A DNA stretch of 64,000 bases from Theocolax elegans (Eukaryota > Arthropoda > Insecta > Hymenoptera > Cerocephalidae). The DNA lies in the NCBI GenBank assembly GCA_026168455.1, contig CM047430.1, positions 23,826,735 through 23,890,734 of the forward strand, read 5' to 3'. Each line of letters starts with the position of its first letter. Positions within the stretch are counted from its first letter, which is position 1. Under the pieces are notes generated by a model. That model had not been told where the DNA came from. It ran no database searches and saw only the letters and a program-made list of their open reading frames with translations. This document shows positions 10,758 through 23,660 of this stretch, piece after piece. A program made the translations under genes and the position numbers.

Positions 10758-13130
10758 AAAAATTTTTTCATACTAAACATCATTTGTTTTATAAATAAAC
10801 CCATCCTCGCTTCTAGAACAATTATTAATAATTGTAAAAAAAAATTTTTAATTAAAATAAAATTTAATTAAATTAAAAGAAGGTCTATACTATACTATAG
10901 ATATTTGAGCCAATTTTAAAACGGCATTATTTATAATAGACTAAAAATACAATAAAAACTGGTATTGGGTGGTTTTCTTTTTTCAAACATACATCTAGTT
11001 AAATAAATATTTACAGTATTTTTATAACATTTCCATTCAGAATCGATTATCATATTGATCGATGTACAGATCATTACAGCATGTGGCATTATAATTTCAT
11101 AATTAGTTTTTTTTAACTAAAGTGTATCTGTGTCCTTCATGAAGATTCGAAATAATGTTTTTTATCAATCTCCATTTATTCATGTTTCTTTTTGTTTATT
11201 ATTAGAAAATATAAGAGAAAAAGCTACCTATCGTACATAACTTCAACCTTTTGTATTTAATTATAATGCAACATCGAAGATGCTGTAGATTATATTAATT
11301 ACGTATTGACGAAACAATAAACCATATAGTATTAATTCTTACAGAATTAAAGCTCTCATGCGTGAATTTCTATATATTATCATGAAGTTTTCCGGAAGTT
11401 TGCATACAGCATATGAATTTATCATACAGTATAAGGAGTCAAGTAGAAAAAATGATGTTTTTTTTAAAAGGTACACTCTGATGAAGATAAGTATTTTCAT
11501 CGAAAATCTCGAAAATTTCTCTTTTTAACTGATGTAATATCTATCAGTAATATGAAGCATCCTGAAAATAGAGAGTATATATATGCCAAGATTTTACAAA
11601 AGGTTGTTACTATTATATAGAGTGCAATCAAATTTTACCACACTCGATAAGTTTTCTTTATAAATACTGAAAAGCTTGTTTAGAATATTTGATGGTTACG
11701 TTTATTAATTTAATAAGGCGGAAAAGCAAAAAAACGTGTTTAGACGTATTGTCTTGGCCATATAATAGTAATTTTCATAACATTCTTTAAATTGTACCGT
11801 GATATATATCCCGGCCTATATGTTTTTATTTTGGCACTCGAAAACTTTTGTCTTAAATATTATTATATATATTACCACTTATCTTTTTACTAAAATGTTA
11901 AGTAATGATTCAAAAGTGTTTTGTGTATATGGAACATAAGCCGAAATATTTAGAAATAATTTTTAGACGATTTCTATTTTTTGTATAGGTACTCGATATA
12001 TTTTCGTAAGTGAATTTTTCAGCACCGGTGCATTTTTTAAGACTATCGAAATGTCTAGCAAAAAGTTGTTTTGTGTCTGGAAAAAATGCATCGAAAATAT
12101 TTATATACTAAAAATAATGTAAATGTCATGAAAATTTCAAATAGTGGTTCAAAAACTGCATTATTAGTGAACCAGATTCGTTGGTTTTACGCAAAGAAAA
12201 GTCTTATAACAACAAATTACCCTCTGTTTTTTCACTCGATCATTTCAGCCAAATTTAAGAAATTAAGACTAAAACTTGGGTAATTTTGAACAGGAATACA
12301 CATTTTAAATTATAAACAAACTATTTCGATAACCTGTAAAATTTGTAATAGTTTTATTAGTGTATATTTTTTAGTTATTTATTTCCCATATAGTTTGTTT
12401 ATACTTGTATAAATAAATTTACTTATTTATGTTAACTATCTACATGTATCTATAACAATTTCTTAGTGTTATAGTAGCTTAGACAAACATATTAAATTTT
12501 ATCATTTCTTTCCCGAATTTGATATATTTCTGTTTCATCGCCAATTTAAAATACCTTTTTATCTAAACTTCTGATTCTATTAATTTTGTTTTCTTTATTT
12601 TTTCTAATTTAATTTTTATAAATTTGTAATTAATATAATTCTTTCTAATATTTAACGTTTGTTCTTTGCATATAAACTATGGTTATCCATTAATATTTAG
12701 CTACATAGAAAATATATCATACATCAGTAATAAACAATCGTGTAACATTAAAATTATAAACAGTAACAATATACTGTATGTATATATAGATTCATGCACA
12801 TTAAAATTGATACTTGCATACGTGTATCAAACACTTTTTTAGAATACATCGATTTTGTATTATAGAATCTTTTATTTTACTTCTGTATTGCTTAAATATT
12901 TCAATTTTAGTACTTTATTGTTATTATAATATCATTCTTAGATGCTTTGTTTGCCAAGGAATTTTTTTTCTATATTCGTTTCACTATATTAGCATTTGGC
13001 AACGAGATAAAATTAAAAATCTGTCACAACTTAGAATGTCTGTTAAAGAAATACAATTCAATTAACCAACTTATGTATACTTTTCTTTTCATATTTTTTT
13101 TATTTTACACTTTGTCTGTTTTTATCAATA
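10758..13130. other. AT-rich stretch, no gene recognised
   Basis: Several ORFs of 60-80 codons exist (for example 12071-12283 and 12814-13065) but have low-complexity, AT-driven composition. A hairpin GATGAA...TTCATC followed by GAAAATC lies at 11480-11507. Confidence 0.5.
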
Positions 13131-13387
13131 CCCTGTCGAAAAAGTTCATGTGGAAGTCCACGTGATTTTTTTGGACTTTTGGAAAAATACTTTATTTCTT
13201 ATGATAGTCTTTTTTGACTGTAGAAAAAAGTTAATGATAATTTTTACATGCAATTTCATGTTTGATTCCACATGTTAATTTTCATTAACTTTTATATATA
13301 GTCCAAGAAGACTATAATAAAGAATAAAGTATTTTAGCAAAAGTTCAAAAAATTCTCATGTAGCTTCACATTGACTTTTTTATAGGG
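13131..13387. mobile_element. CCC/GGG foldback, 257 bp, TA target duplication
   Basis: The left end CCCTGTCGAAAAAGT and right end ACTTTTTTATAGGG are inverted. The inner arms also pair: AAATACTTTATTTCTTATGA faces ATAAAGAATAAAGTATTTT. TA flanks both ends (13129-13130 and 13388-13389). It is non-coding. End sequence and 2-bp duplication place it with the elements at 32606, 52336 and 56039. Confidence 0.65.
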
Positions 13388-14147
13388 TACAATATTATTA
13401 GCCACGGCAACTTAAAAATTATGTTGGAGAGAGCGGAATTAGTATGCTTAGGTGGGTAAGTTGACATTTGTATACACCGTATCGAGTCGCGGTTCGGTGT
13501 AGTTGTAAGCATTGTTAGAGTAAAAAACATTTTCAATGAGTTTGAAAAATGATTTTCATACGTGCAGAGTAAATTTTCTCAATTTGGTTTATAATCTACT
13601 AATTAGAATAAATAATTAGTGATGATTATAGAGTTTAATGAATACTTTTTAAGTATAAATTGATTTTTAAGCATAATGGAAATTTAAAAAAATATAAATC
13701 TATAATATTTTAGTTGCGTCCGGATAAGATGATACAATTTGGTCGGGACAAGTTGACACATAATATGAGAATCGTACTAGTCAAATAAATGTCTTTATCT
13801 GCAATTGTTGTGCTACCAAAAATTATGCTTTAAACCCGTAAAAACATAAGTGTTGTTATAAATTTTCATAAAAATTATTATTCATTTACCGGAAACATCA
13901 GTTATTATTTAAACCTTCATAAGTACTATTATTTATTTATTTAATTTTAGGAGTATATGTAAATCACATTTATAAAGTATTCTGACATGATTTGTTTTGC
14001 ATTTTATATTAAAAAATGCAATGTGTCTACTTACCCCGCAATTAGTAAATAAAGCCTTGTTAAATACTGTATACATTACTATATCTTCTCCACAGCAATA
14101 GCTTCTAAATCTGTATTTTCCTTGCTAAAAAATCCTAGTGAGTTTCT

Positions 14148-14562
14148 CCCGTCGAAATCTCACCTACAGTTTTACTGTAGAAACTTTTACCTGATTATAT
14201 AATCATTACTCAACAACAATAACAATAAGTGTCCTTTCAGATATTTGACCCACCAGATGACCAAAAACTAGGTTTTAAAACATTTTATTGCATTTTTTCA
14301 AATGTCCGAATTTTGGACACAATATTTCACTTGAGATCTCATCTGAGATTTATGTGATTCTAATTTTTCAAATTTTACGCATTAAATCTTAGATGAGATC
14401 TCATGAACAATATTCGAAAATTTAAAAAAAGCAATAAAATGCTTTGAAACCTATTAATTTTTGTAATTCATCTGGAGGGTAATAGACCCAAAAAGGTACT
14501 GAGTCATGATTATGTAATTAGGAAAGAGTTTCTGAGAACTCACCTGAGATCTTTTAGTAGGG
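14148..14562. mobile_element. CCC/GGG foldback, 415 bp
   Basis: CCCGTCGAAATCTCACC at the left corresponds to CCCTACTAAAAGATCTCAGG on the reverse strand of the right end. The arms go on matching through ATAATCATTACTCA versus ATAATCATGACTCA, and the CCAGATGA and GCATTTTATTGC blocks. The centre is two inverted GAGATCTCATCT motifs. The flanking dinucleotides (CT and TT) do not form a clean duplication. No coding capacity. Confidence 0.6.
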
Positions 14563-14770
14563 TTAGGTTTACACACAAATAATTATAGTATGAAATATAA
14601 TAAAAAAATCTAAAAAATATGTCTACTGACCCTGTACTTCTTTCATTATCTCTCTCTCTCTCTCCCCAGTTTTATATGACACACACTGACATGAAATACA
14701 TACAATATCGAGTATTAGGATTTATATTTATTTCTCAAACAATTTTACCTTTCATAATATTAATAATTAT

Positions 14771-14848
14771 GGGTAATTTTAACTACGAAATATAGGTGCA
14801 TGTGTGCGTGTAGGTATACGTGTATTACGTAGTTAAAATTATTTGCAA
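14771..14848. repeat. small hairpin
   Basis: TAATTTTAACTACG and CGTAGTTAAAATTA form a perfect 14-bp stem around a GT-rich loop. Confidence 0.6.
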
Positions 14849-14997
14849 TTATTAACACTAAGCATCTGCGTGGAAAAAGTTTAATGAAAAATAAGAAGAA
14901 CATTGAAAATATTTACTTGCAAAATCTTAGCAAAATCCTGACTAGTGCTGAGAAGTTAAATTTTCGCTGAAAAGTTTTTTTTATTTAACGTTACTCA

Positions 14998-15047
14998 TAT
15001 GATGCTCCCATTTTGGTGCTAATCATCGACGGAGGTCATAAGATGAC
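14998..15047 (-). mobile_element. fragment of the 207-bp tRNA-derived SINE (3' part)
   Basis: GATGCTCCCATTTTGGTGCT followed by AATCATCGACGGAGGTCAT matches the reverse strand of the 3' body of the SINE at 27749-27955 (GGTGCTAATCAGCGACGG). The head is missing. Confidence 0.6.
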
Positions 15048-15416
15048 TTTAAGAAGAATTGGCTGTTATTTTATTTTTAATAAAAATATTGTAAGTTAGA
15101 TTATTTAAAGATTAAAAAGATAAAAGATAGTTTCATCTCTGAAATTGAACCTCCTTTCTTTTGCTTCAGGCTTTCTCTTGACTGAGCTATTATATTGTTT
15201 ATATATCATTACGTTAATTTCAGGTTTATAAAAAAAATACATGAAATTTAATTATGTGATATTGACATGTATACTTAAAATAATAAATAAGTTTAGCTGC
15301 TTGACAAGAAATGATTATATGTAATTACACGGACCCGGTCAGGTGCCTGGATTTACTAAGAAAATTAAAATTATAACATAACAATTTTTGGTTATATTTA
15401 ACTATATTTAACTTAA

Positions 15417-16310
15417 GGTAGCTCAAGCGCGAAACCACACACTGCAGATTGAAATGAAACTTTGAGACATTATTAATAATATCATGACAGATACTGTCGC
15501 GAAATTTGAAGGCGACTTGCCGATAAAAATAAGAAATAAAGCTTGTTCAAAGTTTCAGTTTTTAGCATTACTCTTATGGCAGTTTCGTGATTTTCCACAG
15601 GAAGTACGCTATTTTCTTTTGACAAACACTGGATGAATGGATCAAAAACTAGTTACAAAATGTTGAAAACCTAAGCTTTTAAAATATATTTTAATAATCA
15701 TAGCATGCCGGTCATTCTGAATAAATATTTTATATTGAACTTGTAAAATAACAGTAAGAGAGGAGGTTAAAGAAACCGTTTTCTCACTTGGCAACGTTGC
15801 AATGCAATCTTAACCCGCGAAACGTTTAAATGTACTATTCTATAGAATTTTACTTGGATTATAATTGTATATGTTACCAAATCTTTATATGAAACATATT
15901 TTAACTTTTAGTTAGAAACTTTACGCATTTTGAGTACAATAGTAAAAATTAGTAAACATAAATTTGAATAAAGGTATACTTTTCATATCTCTTTATATCA
16001 CTCATATTTAAAATGTAAACACATGAAAATTATAAGCTAAACCCTTTACGCAACTTACACACATATACACGCGAGCGGTGAATATGTCGGTGAGTGCAAT
16101 GTTGCCAAATCGTAGAGGAAGTAAAGACAAACGTAGTCATATCACTAACTTTATATATATTTTATTTCCAATATATTGATAATTAGTTGTTGATAATGTA
16201 TTGAAAATTCATATTTTTTAGTTTATATTAATTAAAAATGCGTATTATGTCATAAAATATGAAAAATCGACTTAACACTACATTGATTAGGGAGTTGCAC
16301 ATGAGCTACC
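15417..16310. mobile_element. TTAA-flanked non-autonomous element, 894 bp
   Basis: The ends GGTAGCTCAAG and CATGAGCTACC are inverted, and TTAA stands on both sides (15413-15416 and 16311-16314). GGCAACGTTGC near 15791 and GCAATGTTGCC near 16100 are a further inverted pair. There is no transposase ORF. The TTAA duplication is shared with the element at 4562. TTAA-GG ends occur in Kolobok-type transposons, but superfamily membership is inference. Confidence 0.6.
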
Positions 16311-16566
16311 TTAATATTCCAACCTATGATTTTAATCATGACAGTTGTTATTTAGATAATCAATCATTGCTACTTCGAAACTATTATTGAATAAAACTAT
16401 ATCAATTTAAAAATCGAAATATATAAAAATCGTTAAAAATTGTTTTTTATATCAAAAAAGGTTTAAATTACATCCAAAGTTAACACCTCCAGTTTGATTT
16501 TGAAATATAAATATTATTAGTTTAATAAACGTTTAATAAATGTATATGTTTAAACATGTTTTTAAA

Positions 16567-16602
<36 letters not shown>

Positions 16603-16604
<2 letters not shown>

Positions 16605-18257
16605 GTGGTTCTCTGTGACATCGAAGATGAAAAAAATAAATATTGCTATAACTGTGGGAATATGTTTTAGAGGTATCCAGTAATTCTCCTGAATTTTTTC
16701 AGATTTTTTCTGGGCCATTATTTTAAGTTACAGAGAGTCAAAGTTGTCATTTTAGCACTTTTTTGCATTATATGCCCATTTTCGTGAATTTTTAGCTCCC
16801 AGGGGATGCATTTTTCACTAAAAACATAAGTATGACTTTTTTTGTAAAATTTTCAGAACTTTTCATTAAAAATACTTTTAAAGACATAAATGTATGCTGT
16901 CACACTCTTGTAAGCCATTTAAACCTTAAATAGTGAAAATCAGCAATTCTGCTCCGGACTCTGGTAACCTAATACTGTCTAAAAGATGTCTTTTTATAGT
17001 CAGAAACTGCCTAAAAATTTCCAGAGTGGGTCTAAGTCATTAAAATCACTTATGGTCAAAATATCCGGGAAAAGTGCCCGAAATATTAATAGAAATGTAT
17101 GTTTGTTGCCTTATAACGATGAATCTATTAGCATGATCATTGCAAAAAAATTTGTGCACTTACCTTGGAGTGGTAGAAAAGTATCTTCACTTGTTTCAGT
17201 ATCCATCTAATTCCCTGTAAGCTGCTAAAAATACAAATATTATTATACAAATGTAAAAAATTAATTTTCAAACATTTATAATGCTGAATTTTTAGTTTTA
17301 CATCCCTTACAAGAATTATAATACTAGTCTGAAGGATTACTATAAATATATAAACATCATTATTACAATAACTTAATATACGTATTTAATACAAAAGATA
17401 TATAAATAAATCGGACATATAATTATAATGAATAATATGATAACGTGACAGTGACAAGTTTGTGAAATCTAAACAATGTATTGCTGAATAATAATAATAA
17501 TAATGTTGATACTTTTATAGTAATTCTTCAGATTAGTATTATAATTCTTGTAAGGGATGTAAAACTAAAAATTCAGCATTATAAATGTTTAAAAAATAAT
17601 TTTTTATAATTTTATAATAATATTTGTATTTTTAGCAGCTTACAGGGGATTAGATGGATACTGAAATAAGTGAAGATACTTTTCTACCACTCCAAGGTAA
17701 GTGCACAAATTTTTTTGCAATGATCATGGTAATAGATTCATCGTTATAAGGCAACAAATATACATTTCTATTAATATTTCGGGCACTTTTCCCGGATATT
17801 TTGACTATAAGTGATCTTAATGATTAAGACCCACTCTGGAAATTTTTAGGCAGTTTCTGACTATAAAAAGACATCTTTTAGACAGTATTAGGTTACCAGA
17901 GTCCGGAGCAGAATTGCTGATTTTCACTATTTAAGGTTTAAATGGCTTACAAGAGTGTGACAGCATACATTTATGTCTTTAAAAGTATTTTTAATGAAAA
18001 GTTCTGAAAATTTTACAAAAAAAGTCATACTTATGTTTTTAGTGAAAAATGCATCCCCTGGGAGCTAAAAATTCACGAAAATGGGCATATAATGCAAAAA
18101 AGTGCTAAAATGACAACTTTGACTCTCTGTAACTTAAAATAATGGCCCAGAAAAAATCTGAAAAAATTCAGGAGAATTACTGGATACCTCTAAAACATAT
18201 TCCCACAGTTATAGCAATATTTATTTTTTTCATCTTCGATGTCACAGAGAACCACCC
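16603..18257. mobile_element. 1.65-kb GGGTGG...CCACCC foldback, copy 1
   Basis: Two arms of about 750 bp are inverted copies. The left end GGGTGGTTCTCTGTGACATC is mirrored by GATGTCACAGAGAACCACCC at 18238-18257, with a spacer of about 150 bp near 17360-17500. The element sits in a TA run. A second copy with the same layout and almost the same length is at 46400-48053. Short ORFs recur in each arm (16986-17210 here), but their frames are not kept intact in every arm, so I do not call a protein. Each arm also carries a splice-like mini-exon (see the separate entry). Confidence 0.8.
17654..17698 (+). other. exon-like segment with splice signals inside the foldback arm
   Basis: TGTATTTTTAG and GCTTACAG are acceptor-like. 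Next comes ATG GAT ACT GAA (17654 onward), 14 open codons, and a CAAG/GTAAGTGC donor at 17696/17697. The same block is present in all four arms of the two copies: on the plus strand also at 47450-47493, and on the minus strand in the left arms near 17160-17210 and 46960-47010. It could be a captured host exon or a sequence that gets exonised. Splicing is not demonstrated. Confidence 0.4.
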
Positions 18258-18262
18258 ATATA

Positions 18263-18457
18263 TATATATATAATAACGCAAAATGAGTCCTATATCTTTA
18301 ATAACTGCAATGTTACGATTAATAATAAGTAATTACTAAATATTTAATATTCTATGATACTAAATGCCAAATTTAAAAAGTTAAAATGTTTTAAGAGCGT
18401 CAGTATACAAATGTTTAAAAATTATGACATAATATATAATTATTTATATTGTTTAAA
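18263..18457. repeat. dispersed repeat, copy 2
   Basis: It matches 8603-8805 and starts at the TA run that the 1.65-kb foldback entered. This marks the right flank of that insertion. Confidence 0.7.
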
Positions 18458-18666
18458 AAAGTGTTTATTACATAACTTTTAAATGTAAAATAAATTATTT
18501 CATGAGCAACGAAAGCGTCGTATGTACGAATTATAAGGCTGAAAAATTGTTTACGCACCATGGGTAAACGTTGCATCATTACTGTTCGAGGCGGAAAATT
18601 TCGTGTATGGTTAGTACGTCCGCGGTCGCGAGCGCAGCGAGGAGGCTCACCCAAGGTACATAAATA
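18458..18666. other. small GC-rich segment, origin unclear
   Basis: The plus strand has a 35-codon frame from ATG 18559 (MGKRCIITVRGG...) ending at TAA, with a possible GTACAT donor just before. The minus strand has a 79-codon ORF. The GC-rich core GCGAGCGCAGCGAGGAGG resembles the loops of the hairpins at 25.1-26.2 kb. I do not recognise either frame. Confidence 0.25.
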
Positions 18667-20289
18667 ACTATTACAGAATGGGACTCTTGTTTCAAAAAAT
18701 CCTTAATAATTTTTTTAATTATTGATAACAAACAGTCAAAGATTTAATGTTGGTAAAAATGCTAGTTTAGTATCTGTTTAACTCCATATTGGAGCAACTA
18801 GCATCCCATACAAGATTTTACTATTTCAACAATTTTTTTAATAATTACACAATTTAAATCATGAATTCGTAACCACAACAATCAAGAAGCCACATCATAT
18901 ACACACACACTTTACTTAGCATTATCATTTGATCCTTATTTTATCTATTACTAACATATCTTGTTCTAAATTATCTTCTCTTATTTGTCATTTTATTAAT
19001 CAATCTTTACTTTAATCAATAAATAATCGACACCTATCCAACTATATCAAACAATTATTTTCGCTTTAAGAGACCTATATAAGTTTTAACCTGCCATATC
19101 AGCGTTACCATAAAACAATAAGATGAAGACAAAGGCACTTAACATGTTCCAAGAAATACCATCAGGCTTACCTGCAAAAATTCCTTGTCGGGTAGAAAAA
19201 CAAAATTATCCAGATCAAAAGGACGGAGTTTCTTTCCTCAATTTCTGAGAAATATTTATTATTTCTTTATTGTTGTTGATATTGCTACGATTTTGCGAGT
19301 AAATATTTTTCAATATTTATTAAATAAAGTTTTTCCACGTATAGGCATAAATGATTTGACTCTTCCAAAAAAAATTGCACGTCTTTTGTCCATTAGTCCA
19401 AGAACATGGTTTTCATGGCCGATTGAACTTTTAATATATTTTAGTTTATAAGAACTTGTTCTGAATCTGCAGCATTACATAAACGATTTATAATTTTTAT
19501 TTTATAAATATTAAAGAAATAAGACAATAATAAAATTAAACGCAAACTACTTCTTGAATTGCAAGTTATAATGTAATTTTAAACTCTCTATTGCAAAATT
19601 TAAAAAATACTGCAATAATACAACAAGATGAAATGTACGTTTTCGTATTCGAATCGTTATACATGTAGACTATTTTGTAATATTACTTTTATCATTTTCA
19701 AATAAAACACCAATCAGAGAGGAGATGCCCAGGATGATTTTGTATGTTTGTAGCAAAATTTTTTATTATCATAGTCACGCGGATTGAGAAAATCTGTTTT
19801 TGCATAAATAAATGATTTATATTAAAAGTTAAATGAAATCACGAAAACTTTGCTCTTTATTATGATGCAAAATATATAATTATTCAAAGTTCAGGTGTTA
19901 TGTGATTAATAAATAATTATATTAATTTATTGTAAACTATTATTTTTCACTTTTAACAGTACAATTTCAGTTATTGTATGCGGGAGATCGGCAAATATTC
20001 GACCATATTTTTTGTACGAATGATATTTTTGGGTTTTGCGTAAAAGGAATAAAAATTTAAAAAAGCACGAATATGAATACATTTTAAAAATGCTTTATGT
20101 TACTCAGACATTAATCATTCATCTGCATATCGCTTTTTTTTATTTTTACTTATTTTACACAAAATTGAAAAGTAATCGTACAAAAAATGGGGTTAAATAT
20201 TTGTCTCTCTCGGTTATATACATTTTTAATTAAATTAACGGATTGAGCTCTTTGCTATGACGAAACAACACAATTTTCGACTTTATATT
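18667..20289. other. AT-rich stretch, only weak ORFs
   Basis: A frame from ATG 19123 (MKTKALNMFQEIPSGL...) stops after 41 codons, and an overlapping frame runs 19185-19451. Together they might be a frameshifted remnant, but no family is recognised. Confidence 0.35.
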
Positions 20290-20950
20290 GTCGGCTGAGT
20301 GGAAGAACAGTCTATCTCGGAACTTGCTTGGAAAACGTCCTATCTCACGATTCGCTTGGAAAACGTTCTATCTCGCGCCTCGGTTGAAGAACGCCCTATC
20401 TCAAATGAAATTTTTCGCTTTCAAATTTTGTAGTGGCACCACAGCGCAACTTAAAAATTCTAAGCTTAAAAATCTCATCCGTTCTCTCAACTTTTTTTTA
20501 ACCTTTATTAACTTAAAACATTTTTAAATTGCATACAGGTCGGCTGATATAATAAGTACTCGATACATCGCCGCTGATAGACAGATAAAGTCAGAGAAGT
20601 CTCTCTTTTTCTGAGGAGTCCCGATGACGCCTAAACAATTTTTTCCGAATTTCGAACACTTTACTAATTAATTTATTTTAATTAGAAAGACCATATTTTT
20701 AAGTTGCGCAGTGCAGGTGCCACTACAAAATTTGAAAGCGAAAAATTTCATTTGAGATAGGGCGTTTACCAAACGGATCGCGAGATAGGGCGTTTTCCAA
20801 GCGAGTTCCGAGATAGGGCGTTTTCCAAGCGGATCGCGAGATAGGGCGTTTTCCAAGCAAATTCCGAGATAGGGCGTTTTCCAAGCAGATGGCGAGATAG
20901 GGCGTTTTCCAAGCAAGTTCCGAGATAGACTGTTCTTCCACTCAGCCGAC
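20290..20950. mobile_element. FB-like foldback with tandem-repeat arms
   Basis: GTCGGCTGAGTGGAAGAACA at the left is mirrored by TGTTCTTCCACTCAGCCGAC at the right. The arms consist of a unit of about 24 bp containing GAGATAGGGCGTTTTCCAAG, roughly six copies in the right arm and three in the left. They end at a shared inner border with the TTTCATTTGAGATAGGGCG motif. Terminal inverted repeats made of short tandem repeats are the hallmark of Drosophila FB-type foldback elements. Similarity to FB is architectural, not sequence-based. The ORFs crossing it are translations of the repeat. Confidence 0.7.
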
Positions 20951-21160
20951 GATATTTAATATAGTTATATTTAGTAGTAATCTACTACAATTTGAAATTA
21001 GTTCTTTGACAGGTGGTTGATGTTTCATTCGAAATCAATACATAAAAATTGTCTAGTCTAGAAACTATTGGTATTCAAGTGGCAATGAAAACTGATCCTC
21101 TTATAGAACTAATGTATATCACATATAGTAAATAATTTTTAAATAGCTGTAGCTAATAAT

Positions 21161-21328
<168 letters not shown>

Positions 21329-21546
21329 CATCCATTTATCCCACATACGGTTTTTGATATTTCATAATATGAAGTAAATGTTATTTGATCGACAACGATT
21401 AAGTATAAGAACGTCAGGTAGTTTAGAAATACAGTTTTAAATACATTTAAATTCTAAGATCTACAAGTTTATATTGTTACTTAGTTATCTGTTAATTCAA
21501 AGAGTCCCCGCGCAATCTAGGTTATGTAGTGCGGTGAAAGTTACTT

Positions 21547-21561
21547 TATATATATATATAA

Positions 21562-21631
<70 letters not shown>
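21547..21631. repeat. TA microsatellite
   Basis: TA dinucleotides, interrupted once by AATG at about 21561. Confidence 0.95.
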
Positions 21632-21636
<5 letters not shown>

Positions 21637-22880
21637 CACGCATCTCATTACATCAGATGCATAGGGAATATTGTGTGTGTATATGTATATAATTTATATA
21701 ATTAACACATATCGCTACATATTTATTGTAAAGATTTATGAGATATTTTTCTATATCGAAATTCTACATTATTTCTTTGGCTTCGTTTCTTACATCTTTA
21801 AATGCAAATGTACACACAATATAGCTACGATATTTTTATTCATTTTCCGTCTTTCTATTATTTATACTGCGACATCACCCAAGATTATTAATATTTTTAA
21901 GGCTGAAACTTGAGGTGCCACAAAGGGAATGGTTAATCATTCATACTTTTACTGTCGCTCATTTAAAATTGTTTTGTAGTTATTATGAGAAATATTTTGT
22001 GAATTTCTCTTTGCATATGACTTTGCTTTTTTAATTAAAGTGCTTATGAAACCGATAATAAACATTCTTATTGGTGCATAGGCCTTTACTTTTTTAATTT
22101 TCTCTTCATCATTTTAGTTTGTTTTAATAATATATTCGCTTTTACTATTCGTTAGATTCTATTTATCTATTTTATTCTTATATCTACACTAGTTATATTT
22201 CTTAAGTGATTAAAATTACATTATATAGGTTTTTATTAAGATTATCATCAATGCACGTAGAAAAGTGACCACCGTTCCGCGTTTTAAGTTAAACATCAAG
22301 CAGATAGAAAGTATTGTGGCAGTGGTTTTTGTAAATGCTTCGACCATAGCCTTGGATCGATCGTTTTGATTTATTTCCAGAATAGAATACTCTATATTTT
22401 TTCATTGCCGATTATTTTACTTTGTTTTTATTTTGTCCAAATCATGCTTAAAAGATGTAGTTATGCTACGCAATATTTAACTTTATTTGAATATATATAT
22501 CTATAAATTTCTTCTTTAAAACAAAATCAATAGTACAAATAGTGCAAATTTTTCTTTTATAGTTTTTAAATACTACGTAAAGCAAATTCATCTTTATTAC
22601 TGTATGTTTGCAATTATGTGGAAAGATTGAAAAGTAGCATGTTTGATAAACAATAGTTTGAAAGAGCTCCAGTTTAAGTAAAGATTGGTAATACAAATTC
22701 ACATATTTATTCTATTCTATAAATAATATTTTGGCACGTGATTTGGCTATGAAATTATAAGTACGTTACTTTAAAAGTGAAAGAGTTCACGCTGACGATG
22801 GTTACGATGATGACAAAGTTCAATTTTCTTACTGTAGTGGTTGAGATGATACAGATTCCATTGCTTATTCTTGTTTCTCT
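21632..22880. other. AT-rich stretch, nothing recognised
   Basis: ORFs at 21671-21913 and 22466-22702 have AT-driven composition and no domain-like features. Confidence 0.5.
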
Positions 22881-22972
22881 TCACGAGTACATGGTAATCA
22901 CCTCTCTGCCTCCACCCCGTACTATTAGCACTCGTTCTAGACCTTCCGTTAGTACTTCCAAGAACTCCATAT
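22881..22972 (-). CDS. possible 3'-terminal coding exon of a host gene
   Basis: On the minus strand a TACTAAT branch-point-like sequence precedes an acceptor GAATACAG. It is followed by AT and then 29 open codons from ATG GAG TTC to TGA at 22883-22881. The peptide ends in [20 protein letters not shown], a charged and glycine-rich sequence that looks like a real C-terminus and unlike the AT-rich noise nearby. Upstream exons would lie to the right, which would place the 19.8-kb element in or near an intron. I do not recognise the protein. The plus-strand ORF over the same bases is less protein-like. Confidence 0.35.
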
Positions 22973-22989
22973 CTGTATTCAGATATTAA

Positions 22990-23481
22990 TTAGTATTTGC
23001 GACGTATTACATTACAAAAATGATTTATGAACGAAGACAGTAAAATATAATAATAGCTATACCTTAGATTATTATGTTTAACAATAAAAATTATCAAAAT
23101 AGTAAGAATTAAATAAGTTATATTGCATATCACAAATTTTTTGTCGATCTTGTTCAGTGTAAAATATTTAGTTATTGCTATTAATGGGATATTGGACTCA
23201 GAAAATGGTGATTTTTTACTTTTTTATAAACAAATGAATAAATTTTTTAAAAAATCCTGAACCAGACCTTTAGGCATGTTTTAAATAAATACCCAAATTA
23301 TTCTAGTTCTTTATATACATAATTTGATTACGATGTTTGGGTTGAAAGTTTATGTCTTTTTTTGATTAACAATTACCGACCCAAAATTTTGAAAGGTGCA
23401 GATTCCTGCAATGTAGGTCTGCTATCCCGTTAATCACAGATTTTTCAATAATTTAACCACAAATTTATTTATGGACATTGA
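22990..23481. other. AT-rich stretch, nothing recognised
   Basis: No ORF or repeat structure beyond base composition. Confidence 0.5.
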
Positions 23482-23536
23482 GGCCTGCGATGGCTCGATC
23501 GGTTAGGGCGTCGGACTCGTAATCTGGAGGTCCCAG
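23482..23536 (+). mobile_element. head half of a tRNA-derived SINE split by the 19.8-kb insertion
   Basis: GGCCTGCGATGGCTCGATCG through GGAGGTCCCAG matches the first 55 bp of the SINE at 27749. It then breaks off at CCCATACAGC. The missing remainder starts at 43326 (AGGTTTGATTCC) in the same orientation. The two pieces overlap by AG only. Confidence 0.7.
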
Positions 23537-23660
23537 CCCATACAGCATGTAATATTACATGAAATATTACAAAAAAATATTGCGGAAATGTTAAGAAAAT
23601 ATTTCAAAAATATTACAAAATATTCTTCTGAAATAAATCATAGTAATATTTTTTAAATAT

